From NCBI GenBank assembly GCA_038745535.1, contig JBCDLI010000012.1, forward strand, positions 1 to 53,429: a stretch of DNA of 53,429 nucleotides. Reading direction: 5' to 3'. A program made the position numbers and the translations under genes. Below are positions 1 to 6,837 of this stretch, one piece after another. Source of the DNA: JBCDLI01 sp038745535 (GTDB lineage Bacteria > Pseudomonadota > Alphaproteobacteria > Rhizobiales > Rhizobiaceae). Numbering within the stretch: position 1 is the first letter of the stretch; the number at the start of each line of letters is the position of its first letter. Below the pieces are notes generated by a model, which worked only from the letters and a program-made list of their open reading frames with translations, was not told the origin of the DNA and did no database searches.

Positions 1-178
1 CCATGCCGAGATAGTCGTTTGAACACCAGACCGTTACGTCGTGGGTCGACCCGTCCTCGCGATGGCGCACAGCACGGGGAAAGGCTCCGCGTTTGCGCTC
101 CAATTCCGCAAACACCCGGTAATTCCCAGCATCGTGTAGACTTGACAGTTTTTCTCTAAAATATTGTTGGAAATCCAC
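1..178 (-). CDS. hemA: 5-aminolevulinate synthase, 5' end only
   Basis: The first 59 codons, read on the complementary strand, give a protein beginning MDFQQYFREKL and containing YRVFAELER and VTVWCSNDYLGM, the N-terminal signature of PLP-dependent 5-aminolevulinate synthase. This enzyme condenses glycine with succinyl-CoA in the first step of alphaproteobacterial (C4) heme synthesis. The start is a GTG at 178, preceded by a purine-rich GAGGAG; no better upstream start was seen. The gene is cut by the window edge, so only the substrate-binding N-terminal part is visible. It diverges from fpr, and an FNR-like box lies about 95 bp upstream, in keeping with oxygen-responsive heme synthesis. Family assignment is firm; the exact start is less so. 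Confidence 0.93.
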   Translation of the reverse strand, partial: MDFQQYFREKLSSLHDAGNYRVFAELERKRGAFPRAVRHREDGSTHDVTVWCSNDYLGM

Positions 179-273
179 TCCGCACTCCTCGCCTCCAATG
201 GCGCCGACACTCAAAGCTCCTCACGCGCCGCATGTATTCTAGCCTACCCTATAATCATATGCGGCATACCGCC

Positions 274-287
274 TTGATTTAGGTCAA
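274..287. promoter_or_regulatory. FNR/FixK-type box between hemA and fpr
   Basis: TTGAT-TTAG-GTCAA differs at one position from the FNR/FnrL/FixK consensus TTGAT-N4-ATCAA. It is centred about 102 bp upstream of the hemA GTG and about 175 bp upstream of the fpr ATG, in the only long gap of this region (179-455). FnrL control of hemA is known in Rhodobacter; control here is inferred from the motif and its position. No other clear element was recognised in the gap. Confidence 0.6.
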
Positions 288-455
288 ATGCCAGAAAATC
301 AATGCCTTATACCTTCCTCCTAGGTATCTAAACGATGGTGCCACGAGTCCTCGCACCCGCCAATTAAGACCAAAGGCAAAGGAAGTGGTTGTGAGCGGCG
401 ATAGATTCTCGGCGTTGCCCAAAGTACACATCGGAAAATAAGGAAGTTTGAGAAA

Positions 456-1265
456 ATGTCTGAGACCGCAAACGCCGAAAGCCCACTTAAAGACGGTCAA
501 ACGGTCACCGAAGTGGAACACTACACCGATCGGCTATTCCGCTTCCGCGTGACGCGTCCGCAGAGCCTTCGCTTCCGCTCCGGTGAATTTGTGATGATCG
601 GCATGCCGGGCGACAATGGAAAACCCATACTGCGCGCCTACTCGATCGCATCTCCGTCGTGGGACGATACGCTTGAGTTTTATTCGATCAAAGTGCCCGA
701 CGGCCCACTGACTTCGCGACTACAGAAAGTGCAGGAAGGCGATCAGATCATATTGAAGACCAAGCCCGTTGGCACACTGGTGATCGATGCATTGCTACCT
801 GGAAAGCGTTTATGGATGCTGGCCACAGGCACAGGTATAGCACCCTTCGCTTCGCTGGTGCGTGACCCGGAGGTTTATGAGAAGTTTGACACGGTGATCC
901 TCACCCACACCTGCCGCGAAGTTGCGGAATTAAAGTATGGTGAAGACCTCATTGCCAACCTGACAAATGACCCGCTGATTGGCGAAATGGTTGAGGGCAA
1001 ACTGGTTTACTACCCGACCGCCACGAGAGAAGATTTCAAGAATACTGGTCGCGTGACGGATCAGATTCGATCCGGCGAGCTTTTCAATACCCTCGGCGTT
1101 CCAACTTGGAGTGTTGAGGAAGATCGCATCATGATATGCGGTTCGATGGGACTCAATGTGGAGATTGCCGAACTCTGCAAACTCGCAGGCATGGAAGAAG
1201 GCGCGAATTCGAAGCCCGGCCACTATGTTTTAGAAAAGGCCTTCGTAGGCGAGGAGGTTGTCTGA
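456..1265 (+). CDS. fpr: Ferredoxin/flavodoxin-NADP(+) reductase
   Basis: A 269-residue FAD enzyme moving electrons between NADPH and ferredoxin or flavodoxin in the cytoplasm. The N-terminal FAD-binding barrel has the RAYSIASP motif of bacterial class FNRs, followed by the NADP-binding half with GTGIAPF and ICGSMGLN. The C-terminus AFVGEEVV lacks the terminal Tyr or Trp of plastid or E. coli types, matching the alphaproteobacterial FPR subclass. Length is typical. The ATG at 456 follows an AAGGAAG-like ribosome site. It is divergent from hemA and shares its intergenic region. In other bacteria Fpr supports redox balance and oxidative-stress responses. Confidence 0.93.
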   Translation: MSETANAESPLKDGQTVTEVEHYTDRLFRFRVTRPQSLRFRSGEFVMIGMPGDNGKPILRAYSIASPSWDDTLEFYSIKVPDGPLTSRLQKVQEGDQIILKTKPVGTLVIDALLPGKRLWMLATGTGIAPFASLVRDPEVYEKFDTVILTHTCREVAELKYGEDLIANLTNDPLIGEMVEGKLVYYPTATREDFKNTGRVTDQIRSGELFNTLGVPTWSVEEDRIMICGSMGLNVEIAELCKLAGMEEGANSKPGHYVLEKAFVGEEVV

Positions 1266-1360
1266 GCCTTTTGCTTCAAAACCGCTATCCATTCGCACTT
1301 GCAATAAGCCTGACACGGTGATTTCCATCTTGCGACATTCGTCGTGATTTGGAGGGACCC

Positions 1361-2392
1361 ATGACCTATCAGCCAGCAGAAAACCGGTATGCATCGATGG
1401 TGTATCGGCGGTGTGGTCGCTCGGGCGTAAAGCTGCCGGTCGTCTCTCTCGGGCTTTGGCACAATTTTGGTCACGACACATCGCATGAAACCAAACGCGA
1501 CATGTGTACAACTGCGTTTGATCTCGGCATCACCCATTTTGATCTCGCCAACAATTACGGCCCTCCTCCAGGCAGCGCAGAAGAAGCCTTTGGCGAAATT
1601 CTCCGAACCGATTTTTCCGGCTTTCGCGACGAGCTGATTATTTCCTCAAAAGCTGGGTACGACATGTGGCCGGGTCCCTACGGTGAGTGGGGCAGCCGCA
1701 AATATCTTGTTGCGTCATGCGATCAATCGCTGAAGCGCATGGGTCTCGACTATGTCGACATATTCTATTCTCACCGCTTCGACCCCGATACGCCGTTGGA
1801 AGAAACGATGATGGCGCTTGACTACATCGTGCGATCCGGGCGCGCGCTTTATGCCGGGATATCCTCGTATAATTCAGACCGCACGCGCGAAGCGGCCAAG
1901 ATACTTCGTGAACTCGGTACACCGTGCCTTATCCATCAGCCCAGCTACAATTTGTTCAATCGGTGGGTGGAGCGCGATGGCCTCATCGATACGCTAGAAG
2001 ACGAAGGCATTGGCTCGATTGTGTTCACTCCGCTTGCCCAGGGGCTGCTAACCAAAAAATATCTTTCCGGCATTCCAGACGATAGCCGCGCAGCTGAAAA
2101 CCACTTTCTTTCGAAAGATGTAATCACTGACGACATCGTATCGAAGATTGGAGAACTAAACGAACTGGCTGCAGCGCGCGGTCAAACGCTTGCGCAAATG
2201 GCAATCGCGTGGTGCCTTCGCGACGAGCGCGTGACAACGGCTCTGATTGGCGCTTCGAAGGCCAACCAAATTACCGATTGTGCGGGAGCGATCAGCAATC
2301 TTAGCTTTACCGCTGACGAACTTCAAAAGATCGACGCTATCTCTGGCGACATGGGCATTAGCCTGTGGGATGAATCGTCTGAAGGCGTTTAA
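1361..2392 (+). CDS. Aldo/keto reductase, YghZ-like
   Basis: A 343-residue NADPH-dependent aldo/keto reductase of the AKR14 (YghZ, L-glyceraldehyde 3-phosphate reductase) or KvbetaR-like group. Visible signatures are the N-terminal VYRRCGRSGVKLPVVSLGLW, FDLANNYG with the catalytic Tyr, the catalytic Lys in IISSKAG, and the C-terminal cofactor-binding ALIGASKANQI. The ATG at 1361 is preceded by GGAGGG with good spacing; a TTG 12 nt upstream would place the ribosome site inside the gene and is rejected. The stop codon overlaps the ureG stop on the other strand. The physiological substrate cannot be read from sequence. Confidence 0.9.
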   Translation: MTYQPAENRYASMVYRRCGRSGVKLPVVSLGLWHNFGHDTSHETKRDMCTTAFDLGITHFDLANNYGPPPGSAEEAFGEILRTDFSGFRDELIISSKAGYDMWPGPYGEWGSRKYLVASCDQSLKRMGLDYVDIFYSHRFDPDTPLEETMMALDYIVRSGRALYAGISSYNSDRTREAAKILRELGTPCLIHQPSYNLFNRWVERDGLIDTLEDEGIGSIVFTPLAQGLLTKKYLSGIPDDSRAAENHFLSKDVITDDIVSKIGELNELAAARGQTLAQMAIAWCLRDERVTTALIGASKANQITDCAGAISNLSFTADELQKIDAISGDMGISLWDESSEGV

Positions 2393-2991
2393 AGCCCTCC
2401 CACATCCTTTAAAAACGCCGCGATTTTCGGCACGCCAGCGCCGGATTTTAAATCGCTAAACACAAAAGGCAGATCACTTCTGTTGGCGGTTGCATCGCGG
2501 TCCATCTGTTCCAGATCGACACCAACAAACGGGGCAAGATCCTTCTTGTTGATGATCAGCAAATCTGACCGCGTAATTGCCGGACCACCTTTGCGCGGAA
2601 TGTCCTGCCCTTGACAGACGCTAATTACGTAAAGCGTCAGATCGACCAGATCGGGTGAGAACGTGGCGGCAAGGTTATCGCCGCCAGACTCGATGAAGAT
2701 GACATCAAGGTCGGTGTGTTTCGCGCTCAACTCATCGATTGCGCGCAGATTGATAGATGCATCTTCACGGATTGCGGTATGCGGGCAGCCACCTGTCTCA
2801 ACGCCAAGAATGCGATCTGACGATAGCGCCTGCATATGCACCAAGGCATCCGCATCCTCGCGGGTGTAGATATCATTGGTAATCACGCCCACAGAATAAT
2901 CATCCCGCATCGCCTTGCAAAGCTCGGCAGTGAGCGTGGTCTTGCCCGAGCCTACGGGTCCGCCAATACCCACGCGAAGAGGCCCGTTCAT
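2389..2991 (-). CDS. ureG: Urease accessory GTPase UreG
   Basis: A SIMIBI-class GTPase of 200 residues that delivers nickel to the urease active site. The P-loop GPVGSGKT is at residues 11-18, the nickel-binding Cys-Pro-His motif (in GGCPHTAIR) at 69-71, and the guanine-specificity motif is NKKD. Length and motifs are complete, so the protein should be functional. It is the last gene of the urease locus, overlaps the start of the carboxymuconolactone decarboxylase-family gene's stop by 4 nt (ATGA), and converges with the aldo/keto reductase. Confidence 0.97.
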   Translation of the reverse strand: MNGPLRVGIGGPVGSGKTTLTAELCKAMRDDYSVGVITNDIYTREDADALVHMQALSSDRILGVETGGCPHTAIREDASINLRAIDELSAKHTDLDVIFIESGGDNLAATFSPDLVDLTLYVISVCQGQDIPRKGGPAITRSDLLIINKKDLAPFVGVDLEQMDRDATANRSDLPFVFSDLKSGAGVPKIAAFLKDVGGL

Positions 2992-3368
2992 ACGCTTTTG
3001 CTTTCGAAGACTTCCAGCGCCGCGTTGAGCCCGTTAACTGCGGCCGGAAATCCACCGTATAGCGCCATCTGCCAGATGACCTCTCCGATCTCCTGCTGAG
3101 TAGCGCCGACCTTCAGCGCGCCTTCAATATTTACCTTCAATTGTGGCTCGGTTTGCCCGCCGAGGGCTGTGAGCGCCGCAATGGTCGCCAAATAGCGGGT
3201 CTTCAAATCCAGCCCTTCACGAGCATATTGCTGCCCATAGGCGAAATCGACGACCGACCTCGCCATGCCCGGCACGATGTGGCCGTATCGTTTTTCGAGG
3301 ACCTCCTCCATGCCCGGATTCAGATCGTCGACGATGGATTTGCCGATCTCGTAGCTATCTCTACTCAT
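2988..3368 (-). CDS. Carboxymuconolactone decarboxylase-family protein
   Basis: A 126-residue protein of the CMD/AhpD-like superfamily (PF02627): an all-alpha fold seen in YARTRYLATIAALTALGG-like and IGEVIWQMALYGGFPAA segments (here LDLKTRYLATIAALTALGG). The Cys-x-x-Cys pair used by AhpD-type peroxidases is absent, as is any Cys, so a thiol peroxidase role is unlikely; it is closer to the 4-carboxymuconolactone decarboxylase-like branch. It overlaps ureF and ureG by 4 nt each and so is co-translated with urease maturation genes. No aromatic degradation genes are nearby. Its role in this operon is unknown. Confidence 0.85.
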   Translation of the reverse strand: MSRDSYEIGKSIVDDLNPGMEEVLEKRYGHIVPGMARSVVDFAYGQQYAREGLDLKTRYLATIAALTALGGQTEPQLKVNIEGALKVGATQQEIGEVIWQMALYGGFPAAVNGLNAALEVFESKSV

Positions 3369-4024
3369 GACCGAAATAATCTAGGCTGCAGTGTTTCGTG
3401 CTTCATAGCCTCAATGTCTGCGAAGAATGCGCACGTGCCAAGGTCTTCCAAGGTTGAATTTGCAGCTAGTCGAGCAGCGTTAGCGATGACGGGTTCAAGT
3501 GCAGATAAAAGACGTGCCGCACCTGATTGCCCGATCGCCGATAACCGAATTGCGGCCTGCAATTGGTTGGTAACAAACGCATGCAGATAAGCACTCAGAG
3601 CACTGTTCAAATCGATGAGCTCAGAACCTGCCGCACACCCGACGCAAATGGGAAGCGGAGTTCCTCGCGACGAAAGCTGCTCCAGATCGACCCACGGTCG
3701 CGCGGCCTGAATAAAAGATGTTCCTTGCAAAATCGCCTCATCCAAACGCTCATAAGCATTGGTCATCGCAATTGCGTGTCGCGTGAGTTCCGTGAGCTTC
3801 TCTGCATCTCCAGCGTTTCTATACGCCTCAGCAAAGAATACCGCATCATTCCAGAGATTTCCGTTCTCAATCTGCGTTGCGACCCACGTTTGTAGGCTAA
3901 CCACATCGGAGACACCGGCGCCTGCCACTGCCTGCTCTAGACCAGCGGAGTAAGCAAAACCGCCGGTCGGAAATACAGGCGAAAGCCATGACATGAGGCG
4001 AAGTAGGGATGTGGTGTCAGTCAT
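3365..4024 (-). CDS. ureF: Urease accessory protein UreF
   Basis: A 219-residue helical protein that, with UreG and UreD/H, forms the urease activation complex and gates GTPase activity of UreG. Typical UreF features are the start LLRLMSWLSPVFPTGGFAYSAGLEQAV, split here as SWLSPVFPTGGFAYS followed by GLEQAV, and the central QAARPW and LPICVG segments. Length is normal. It overlaps the DUF6434 gene upstream by 8 nt and the CMD-family gene downstream by 4 nt. Confidence 0.95.
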   Translation of the reverse strand: MTDTTSLLRLMSWLSPVFPTGGFAYSAGLEQAVAGAGVSDVVSLQTWVATQIENGNLWNDAVFFAEAYRNAGDAEKLTELTRHAIAMTNAYERLDEAILQGTSFIQAARPWVDLEQLSSRGTPLPICVGCAAGSELIDLNSALSAYLHAFVTNQLQAAIRLSAIGQSGAARLLSALEPVIANAARLAANSTLEDLGTCAFFADIEAMKHETLQPRLFRS

Positions 4025-4619
4025 CGGTCAAGTCTAGATCGCTTCGCTCATATCGATTGTGGCCGGGCAATGATCTTTTGAGTTTCCAGAAATGGCGCGC
4101 GTCGTCCATGGATCGTCCGGGGTTGTCGTCGAAGTAGGCTTGAACATAAGCGTTGAACTGATTGTGGTGCGGGATCTCGGCTCGGACCCCTGCCTTGCGT
4201 TTGGCCTCGATGGCGAGCCATTCTTCAACCGCATCACTGAGCGTCTTTCCAGCGCTTGCCTTCATCCAGTTCATGAATTCAATGTTGAACGAGAAGCGCT
4301 CGCCGATTTCGGCTTTGAAGAAGCGTCTCACATTTTGGTTGTTGCGGTAGCCAGCATCGATCACTGTCTCGCGCGACAAAGGCATCTTGTGCCATTCGGT
4401 TGCGGGGGTTGAGGACTTTGGTTTTTCAGCGCTCGGCTTGCGCTTTTCGCCGGTGTCTAAAAAATGCGCGACGCGATCTATGATTTCGAACTTTTGGCCT
4501 GCTGGCGAAACACCTAAATCGCGCGCGTGGGCAACGATTTCTTCCTTGAGCCAGTACCAATCCTTCAAATCGGCACCGGTTTTGAGCGTTTCGATGGGCG
4601 GGCGTTTGGGCTTAGTCAT
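4017..4619 (-). CDS. DUF6434 / SAP-like domain protein
   Basis: A 200-residue protein beginning MTKPKRPPIETLKTG. The N-terminal third (LKDWYWLKEEIVAHARDLGV, GQKFEIIDRVAHFLDTG) resembles an SAP-like helix pair of the type found in DUF6434 proteins. After a Lys/Pro/Ser-rich linker, the C-terminal half (RNNQNVRRFFKAEIG, FMNWMKASAGKTLSDAVEEW, HFWKLKRSLPGHNRYERSDL) is a conserved module of unknown function. The ATG at 4619 overlaps the ureE end by 8 nt; an in-frame extension upstream would lie wholly inside ureE. SAP-like modules often bind nucleic acid, but no function is established for this family. Its place between ureE and ureF is unusual. Confidence 0.8.
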   Translation of the reverse strand: MTKPKRPPIETLKTGADLKDWYWLKEEIVAHARDLGVSPAGQKFEIIDRVAHFLDTGEKRKPSAEKPKSSTPATEWHKMPLSRETVIDAGYRNNQNVRRFFKAEIGERFSFNIEFMNWMKASAGKTLSDAVEEWLAIEAKRKAGVRAEIPHHNQFNAYVQAYFDDNPGRSMDDARHFWKLKRSLPGHNRYERSDLDLTDD

Positions 4620-5067
4620 GGTGATGGTGACTACGGTGCGCATCGCCATAGGCTCCGCCTTCAGGCGTGAAGGGTTCCTCAACTTTGTTCACTGTTGCCC
4701 CCAGCCCGGTCAGCATATCCTCAATGACATGATCGCGGCGGATGAGAATACGATCCGCCTCTATCTGTGCTGCGAGATGGCGATTGCCGATCTGCCACGC
4801 GAGCGTAAGCAGATGCTGACTATTTCGCGCGCGCACTTCCATCAGAACTTCGGGCATAGCGCGCACTTCGATTACTCGCCCGTCGTCCAAAACAAGCCCT
4901 TCCCCGTGCTGCAGCAATCGTGCTTCCACCAAATTCAGCATGAAGGTGATACCGCTGTCGGACGTAAGCTTAATCCGGCGGCGATGCCGCGCGGTTTCAT
5001 CGAGTGTTATTGTGTCCGTCGGTGATTGGGTGCCGGAGACAGTGGCTGTGCAGGTTGGGACGGTCAT
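4612..5067 (-). CDS. ureE: Urease nickel metallochaperone UreE
   Basis: A 151-residue UreE. The N-terminal peptide-binding domain (DETARHRRRIKLTSDSG) and the metal-binding domain (WQIGNRHLAAQIEADRILIRRDHVIEDML), whose GNRH carries the conserved nickel-ligand His, are both visible. The protein ends in a short His cluster, HRSHHHHD, a nickel-storage tail like that of Klebsiella UreE but much shorter. It overlaps the parE-like stop by 4 nt upstream and the DUF6434 start by 8 nt downstream, so it appears translationally coupled to both. Confidence 0.95.
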   Translation of the reverse strand: MTVPTCTATVSGTQSPTDTITLDETARHRRRIKLTSDSGITFMLNLVEARLLQHGEGLVLDDGRVIEVRAMPEVLMEVRARNSQHLLTLAWQIGNRHLAAQIEADRILIRRDHVIEDMLTGLGATVNKVEEPFTPEGGAYGDAHRSHHHHD

Positions 5068-5366
5068 CGGAGATCTGATAAAACTCGTTCAATATCGGAT
5101 GCGCCATGGATGACGCGCAAAACTTCCACGTCCATTTTCAACACACGATAGACAATGGGATAATCACGATACACTCGACGTCGAATGCCCGCATGTTCAA
5201 ACCTCTCCAGAAGCTGATAGCGCTCCGGCATGCGGCTTAAACCTGCGCACCGTTCTCGAACTTCTGAGGTGACTTCGCGGGCTTTTCGGCGTCCGGCTGC
5301 TTTTTTAAGATGTTCAAATATTTCGCGAATATCCGCACGTGCAGGCTCGGTGACACGTACTCTCAT
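5064..5366 (-). CDS. parE: ParE/RelE-superfamily toxin
   Basis: A 100-residue type II toxin of the ParE branch (PF05016). The N-terminal helix pair (TEPARADIREIFEHLKKAAG), the RMPERYQLLERF segment and the C-terminal IRRRVYRDYPIVYRV and VLRVIHGASD strands are typical. ParE toxins usually poison DNA gyrase, while RelE relatives cut mRNA; sequence favours ParE but cannot settle the target. It overlaps the antitoxin gene by 4 nt and ureE by 4 nt. It sits inside the urease operon, so loss of the operon would also lose the antitoxin. Confidence 0.88.
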   Translation of the reverse strand: MRVRVTEPARADIREIFEHLKKAAGRRKAREVTSEVRERCAGLSRMPERYQLLERFEHAGIRRRVYRDYPIVYRVLKMDVEVLRVIHGASDIERVLSDLR

Positions 5367-5608
5367 ACAGCGTCAATCTCTCCGAGCAATTCGTCAAAAA
5401 CCTCATCCAAGTCGTACAATTCACCTCTGTCGGCCGCATCAATACCTTCTTGAATAAGCGCATGAAATTCAGCCAATTTCGCCTCCCGCTCTTGGACCAG
5501 CCGGATGCCCTCGCGGAGCACTTCGGACTTGGAGCCATAGCGCCCTGACTTTACCAGGTTTTCGACAAACTCTTCCAGCGGTTTGCCGAGATCAGCGGAT
5601 ATGGCCAT
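5363..5608 (-). CDS. parD: ParD-family antitoxin
   Basis: An 81-residue antitoxin of the CopG/ParD ribbon-helix-helix type. The N-terminal DNA-binding half (MAISADLGKPLEEFVENLV, SGRYGSKSEVLREGIRLV) matches the ParD pattern, with an acidic C-terminal tail (YDLDEVFDELLGEIDAV) that would wrap the toxin. The ATG at 5608 follows AAGGAG at ideal spacing. A perfect inverted repeat lies 43-57 bp upstream and may be its operator. Confidence 0.9.
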   Translation of the reverse strand: MAISADLGKPLEEFVENLVKSGRYGSKSEVLREGIRLVQEREAKLAEFHALIQEGIDAADRGELYDLDEVFDELLGEIDAV

Positions 5609-5650
5609 AAGGTGTCTCCTTCCCGTATTCCCTTAGCACGGAGCCCGTAG

Positions 5651-5665
5651 CAATAATAGTTATTG
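5651..5665. promoter_or_regulatory. Candidate ParD operator palindrome
   Basis: CAATAA-TAG-TTATTG is a perfect 6-bp inverted repeat with a 3-bp spacer, 43 bp upstream of the parD ATG, in the 212-bp gap between the host-attachment gene and parD. Type II antitoxins generally autorepress through palindromes in this place. Binding is inferred. The rest of the gap (5609-5820) shows no other recognisable element. Confidence 0.45.
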
Positions 5666-5820
5666 GCACCGAGCAGCCGGGATAGCGACCGTAAAAATTC
5701 CGATTTTAAGCAGCTTGGGGGCGCCATTTAGCGCTGCAAACCAGTGCCATCTCGTACTCGTGTGTAGGTCCGCGGCGCATCGAATGTGTTGCCCCGTCGA
5801 AGTCTACCGGCCACTGACGA

Positions 5821-6288
5821 TCAAACACGAGGGTCCGATTGCAGGACGAGGCCTTCAATTGCTTCTACCGGATGGTTCGACAGGTTCTTGTCCACTTCGC
5901 CCACAAGCTTGTCTGTCACCGACTGATGCAGCTCTTTGCGCAAGTCTCCAAGCGTTTGGGGCGTTGCGACGAGTATCAGGTCAGAGAACTTATTCGCGTG
6001 CGCTTTCTTGTAGAGAATTTCGGCTAAATCGGCGGCGAAGCGTTCTTTTTCTAATTCGTGCCAGTCCGTATCCTGTACCGCGCTTCGATGCGCGTTTGGA
6101 CCATCATTAAACCGTCCCGCACGATTGGCTTTTTGCTCACGATTCGGCGGATTGTCGTGCTCTTCCTCGCGAAAAACATCCAAATTGGGAAACTTCTCAT
6201 CACCGTCATTGCGCAGGAAAAGCGCTTTCTCGCCGTCGGCGAAGACAATCCACCCACCGTGTTTGAGTGCAAACTTTTCTTCCGACAT
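5821..6288 (-). CDS. Host attachment family protein (baeRF family 12)
   Basis: A 155-residue protein of the so-called host attachment / bacterial archaeo-eukaryotic release-factor-like group (PF18856, related to PF10116). Typical segments are GGWIVFADGEKALFLRNDGD at the start, DWHELEKERFAADLAEILYKKA in the middle and FSDLILVATPQTLGDLRKELH near the end, followed by the Asp/Asn-rich VDKNLSNHPVEAIE. The first name comes from an early Agrobacterium assignment; the fold suggests an RNase-H-like release-factor-type domain, but the function is not established. It lies inside the urease locus, 73 bp after the RidA gene. Confidence 0.85.
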   Translation of the reverse strand: MSEEKFALKHGGWIVFADGEKALFLRNDGDEKFPNLDVFREEEHDNPPNREQKANRAGRFNDGPNAHRSAVQDTDWHELEKERFAADLAEILYKKAHANKFSDLILVATPQTLGDLRKELHQSVTDKLVGEVDKNLSNHPVEAIEGLVLQSDPRV

Positions 6289-6361
6289 ATGCGTACTCCT
6301 CTGTGTTTCGAGGTGAACGCCTAGAGCCTATGAGAAGTTGCAGCCATCCGGTCTGCGCAAA

Positions 6362-6769
6362 TTACATATCAATAACCGCATCCATCTCTGTCTCAACGAG
6401 CCATTCGGGTTCCACAAATGCGGAAACTTCGACGACTGTGATCACCGGGCGGATATCACCAAACACTTCGCCATGCGCTTTTGCAGCGTCTTTCCATGTG
6501 GTGATGTCGGTCAGCATGATGCGCGTGCGCACGACGTCTTCGAGACTCGCGCCAGCTTCCTCCAACGCCTGTTTGGAAATCTCGATGCAGCGCTTCAACT
6601 GCCCATAGACATCACCGACCGCCGCCGTCCCGCCCTCGGGTGCGATCGGCGCTGTGCCAGCAACAGAAACATGGTTGCCCACGCGCACAGCGCGCGAAAA
6701 GCCCATGATGGGTTCGAGGTATGAGCCGGAGGAGAGATTGGTGCGGGGTGTTCGTGAGCAAGTGTTCAC
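6362..6769 (-). CDS. RidA-family protein within the urease locus
   Basis: A YjgF/RidA-fold protein. From the RTNLSSGSYLEP segment onward it has the usual pattern: VGNHVSVAGTAPI, YGQLKRCIEISKQALEEAGASLEDVVRTRI split here as QLKRCIEISKQALEEAG and DVVRTRIMLTD, and the C-terminal VEVSAFVEPEWLVETEMDAV with the conserved Glu. The Arg in VRTRI is the substrate-binding residue of imine deaminases. Relatives normally begin one or two residues before RTNLSSG, but no ATG is present; the GTG at 6769 is the nearest start, and another GTG at 6829 gives a longer form. The coding start coincides with a repeat-bounded stretch (6741-6829), so the original start may have been replaced. Confidence 0.82.
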   Translation of the reverse strand: MNTCSRTPRTNLSSGSYLEPIMGFSRAVRVGNHVSVAGTAPIAPEGGTAAVGDVYGQLKRCIEISKQALEEAGASLEDVVRTRIMLTDITTWKDAAKAHGEVFGDIRPVITVVEVSAFVEPEWLVETEMDAVIDM

Positions 6770-6829
6770 AAACTCGGCATATCCGAATTTCGGTGCCCGA
6801 TAGTAAGTGAAATTTGAGCCACCCCGCAC
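6741..6829. repeat. 89-bp stretch bounded by 10-bp inverted repeats
   Basis: GTGCGGGGTG at 6741-6750 and its exact complement CACCCCGCAC at 6820-6829 bound a stretch that overlaps the 5' end of the RidA gene and ends just before the AT-richer membrane-protein gene. An imperfect hairpin lies inside (around 6752-6774). It could be a relic of a small mobile element or an IS end; no transposase is present and no target duplication was recognised. Confidence 0.35.
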
Positions 6830-6837
6830 TTAAATCG

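Noticed and set aside
1349..1360. TTG start for the aldo/keto reductase, 12 nt before the ATG
   Set aside because: It would place the GGAGGG ribosome site inside the coding region; the ATG at 1361 has ideal spacing to it.
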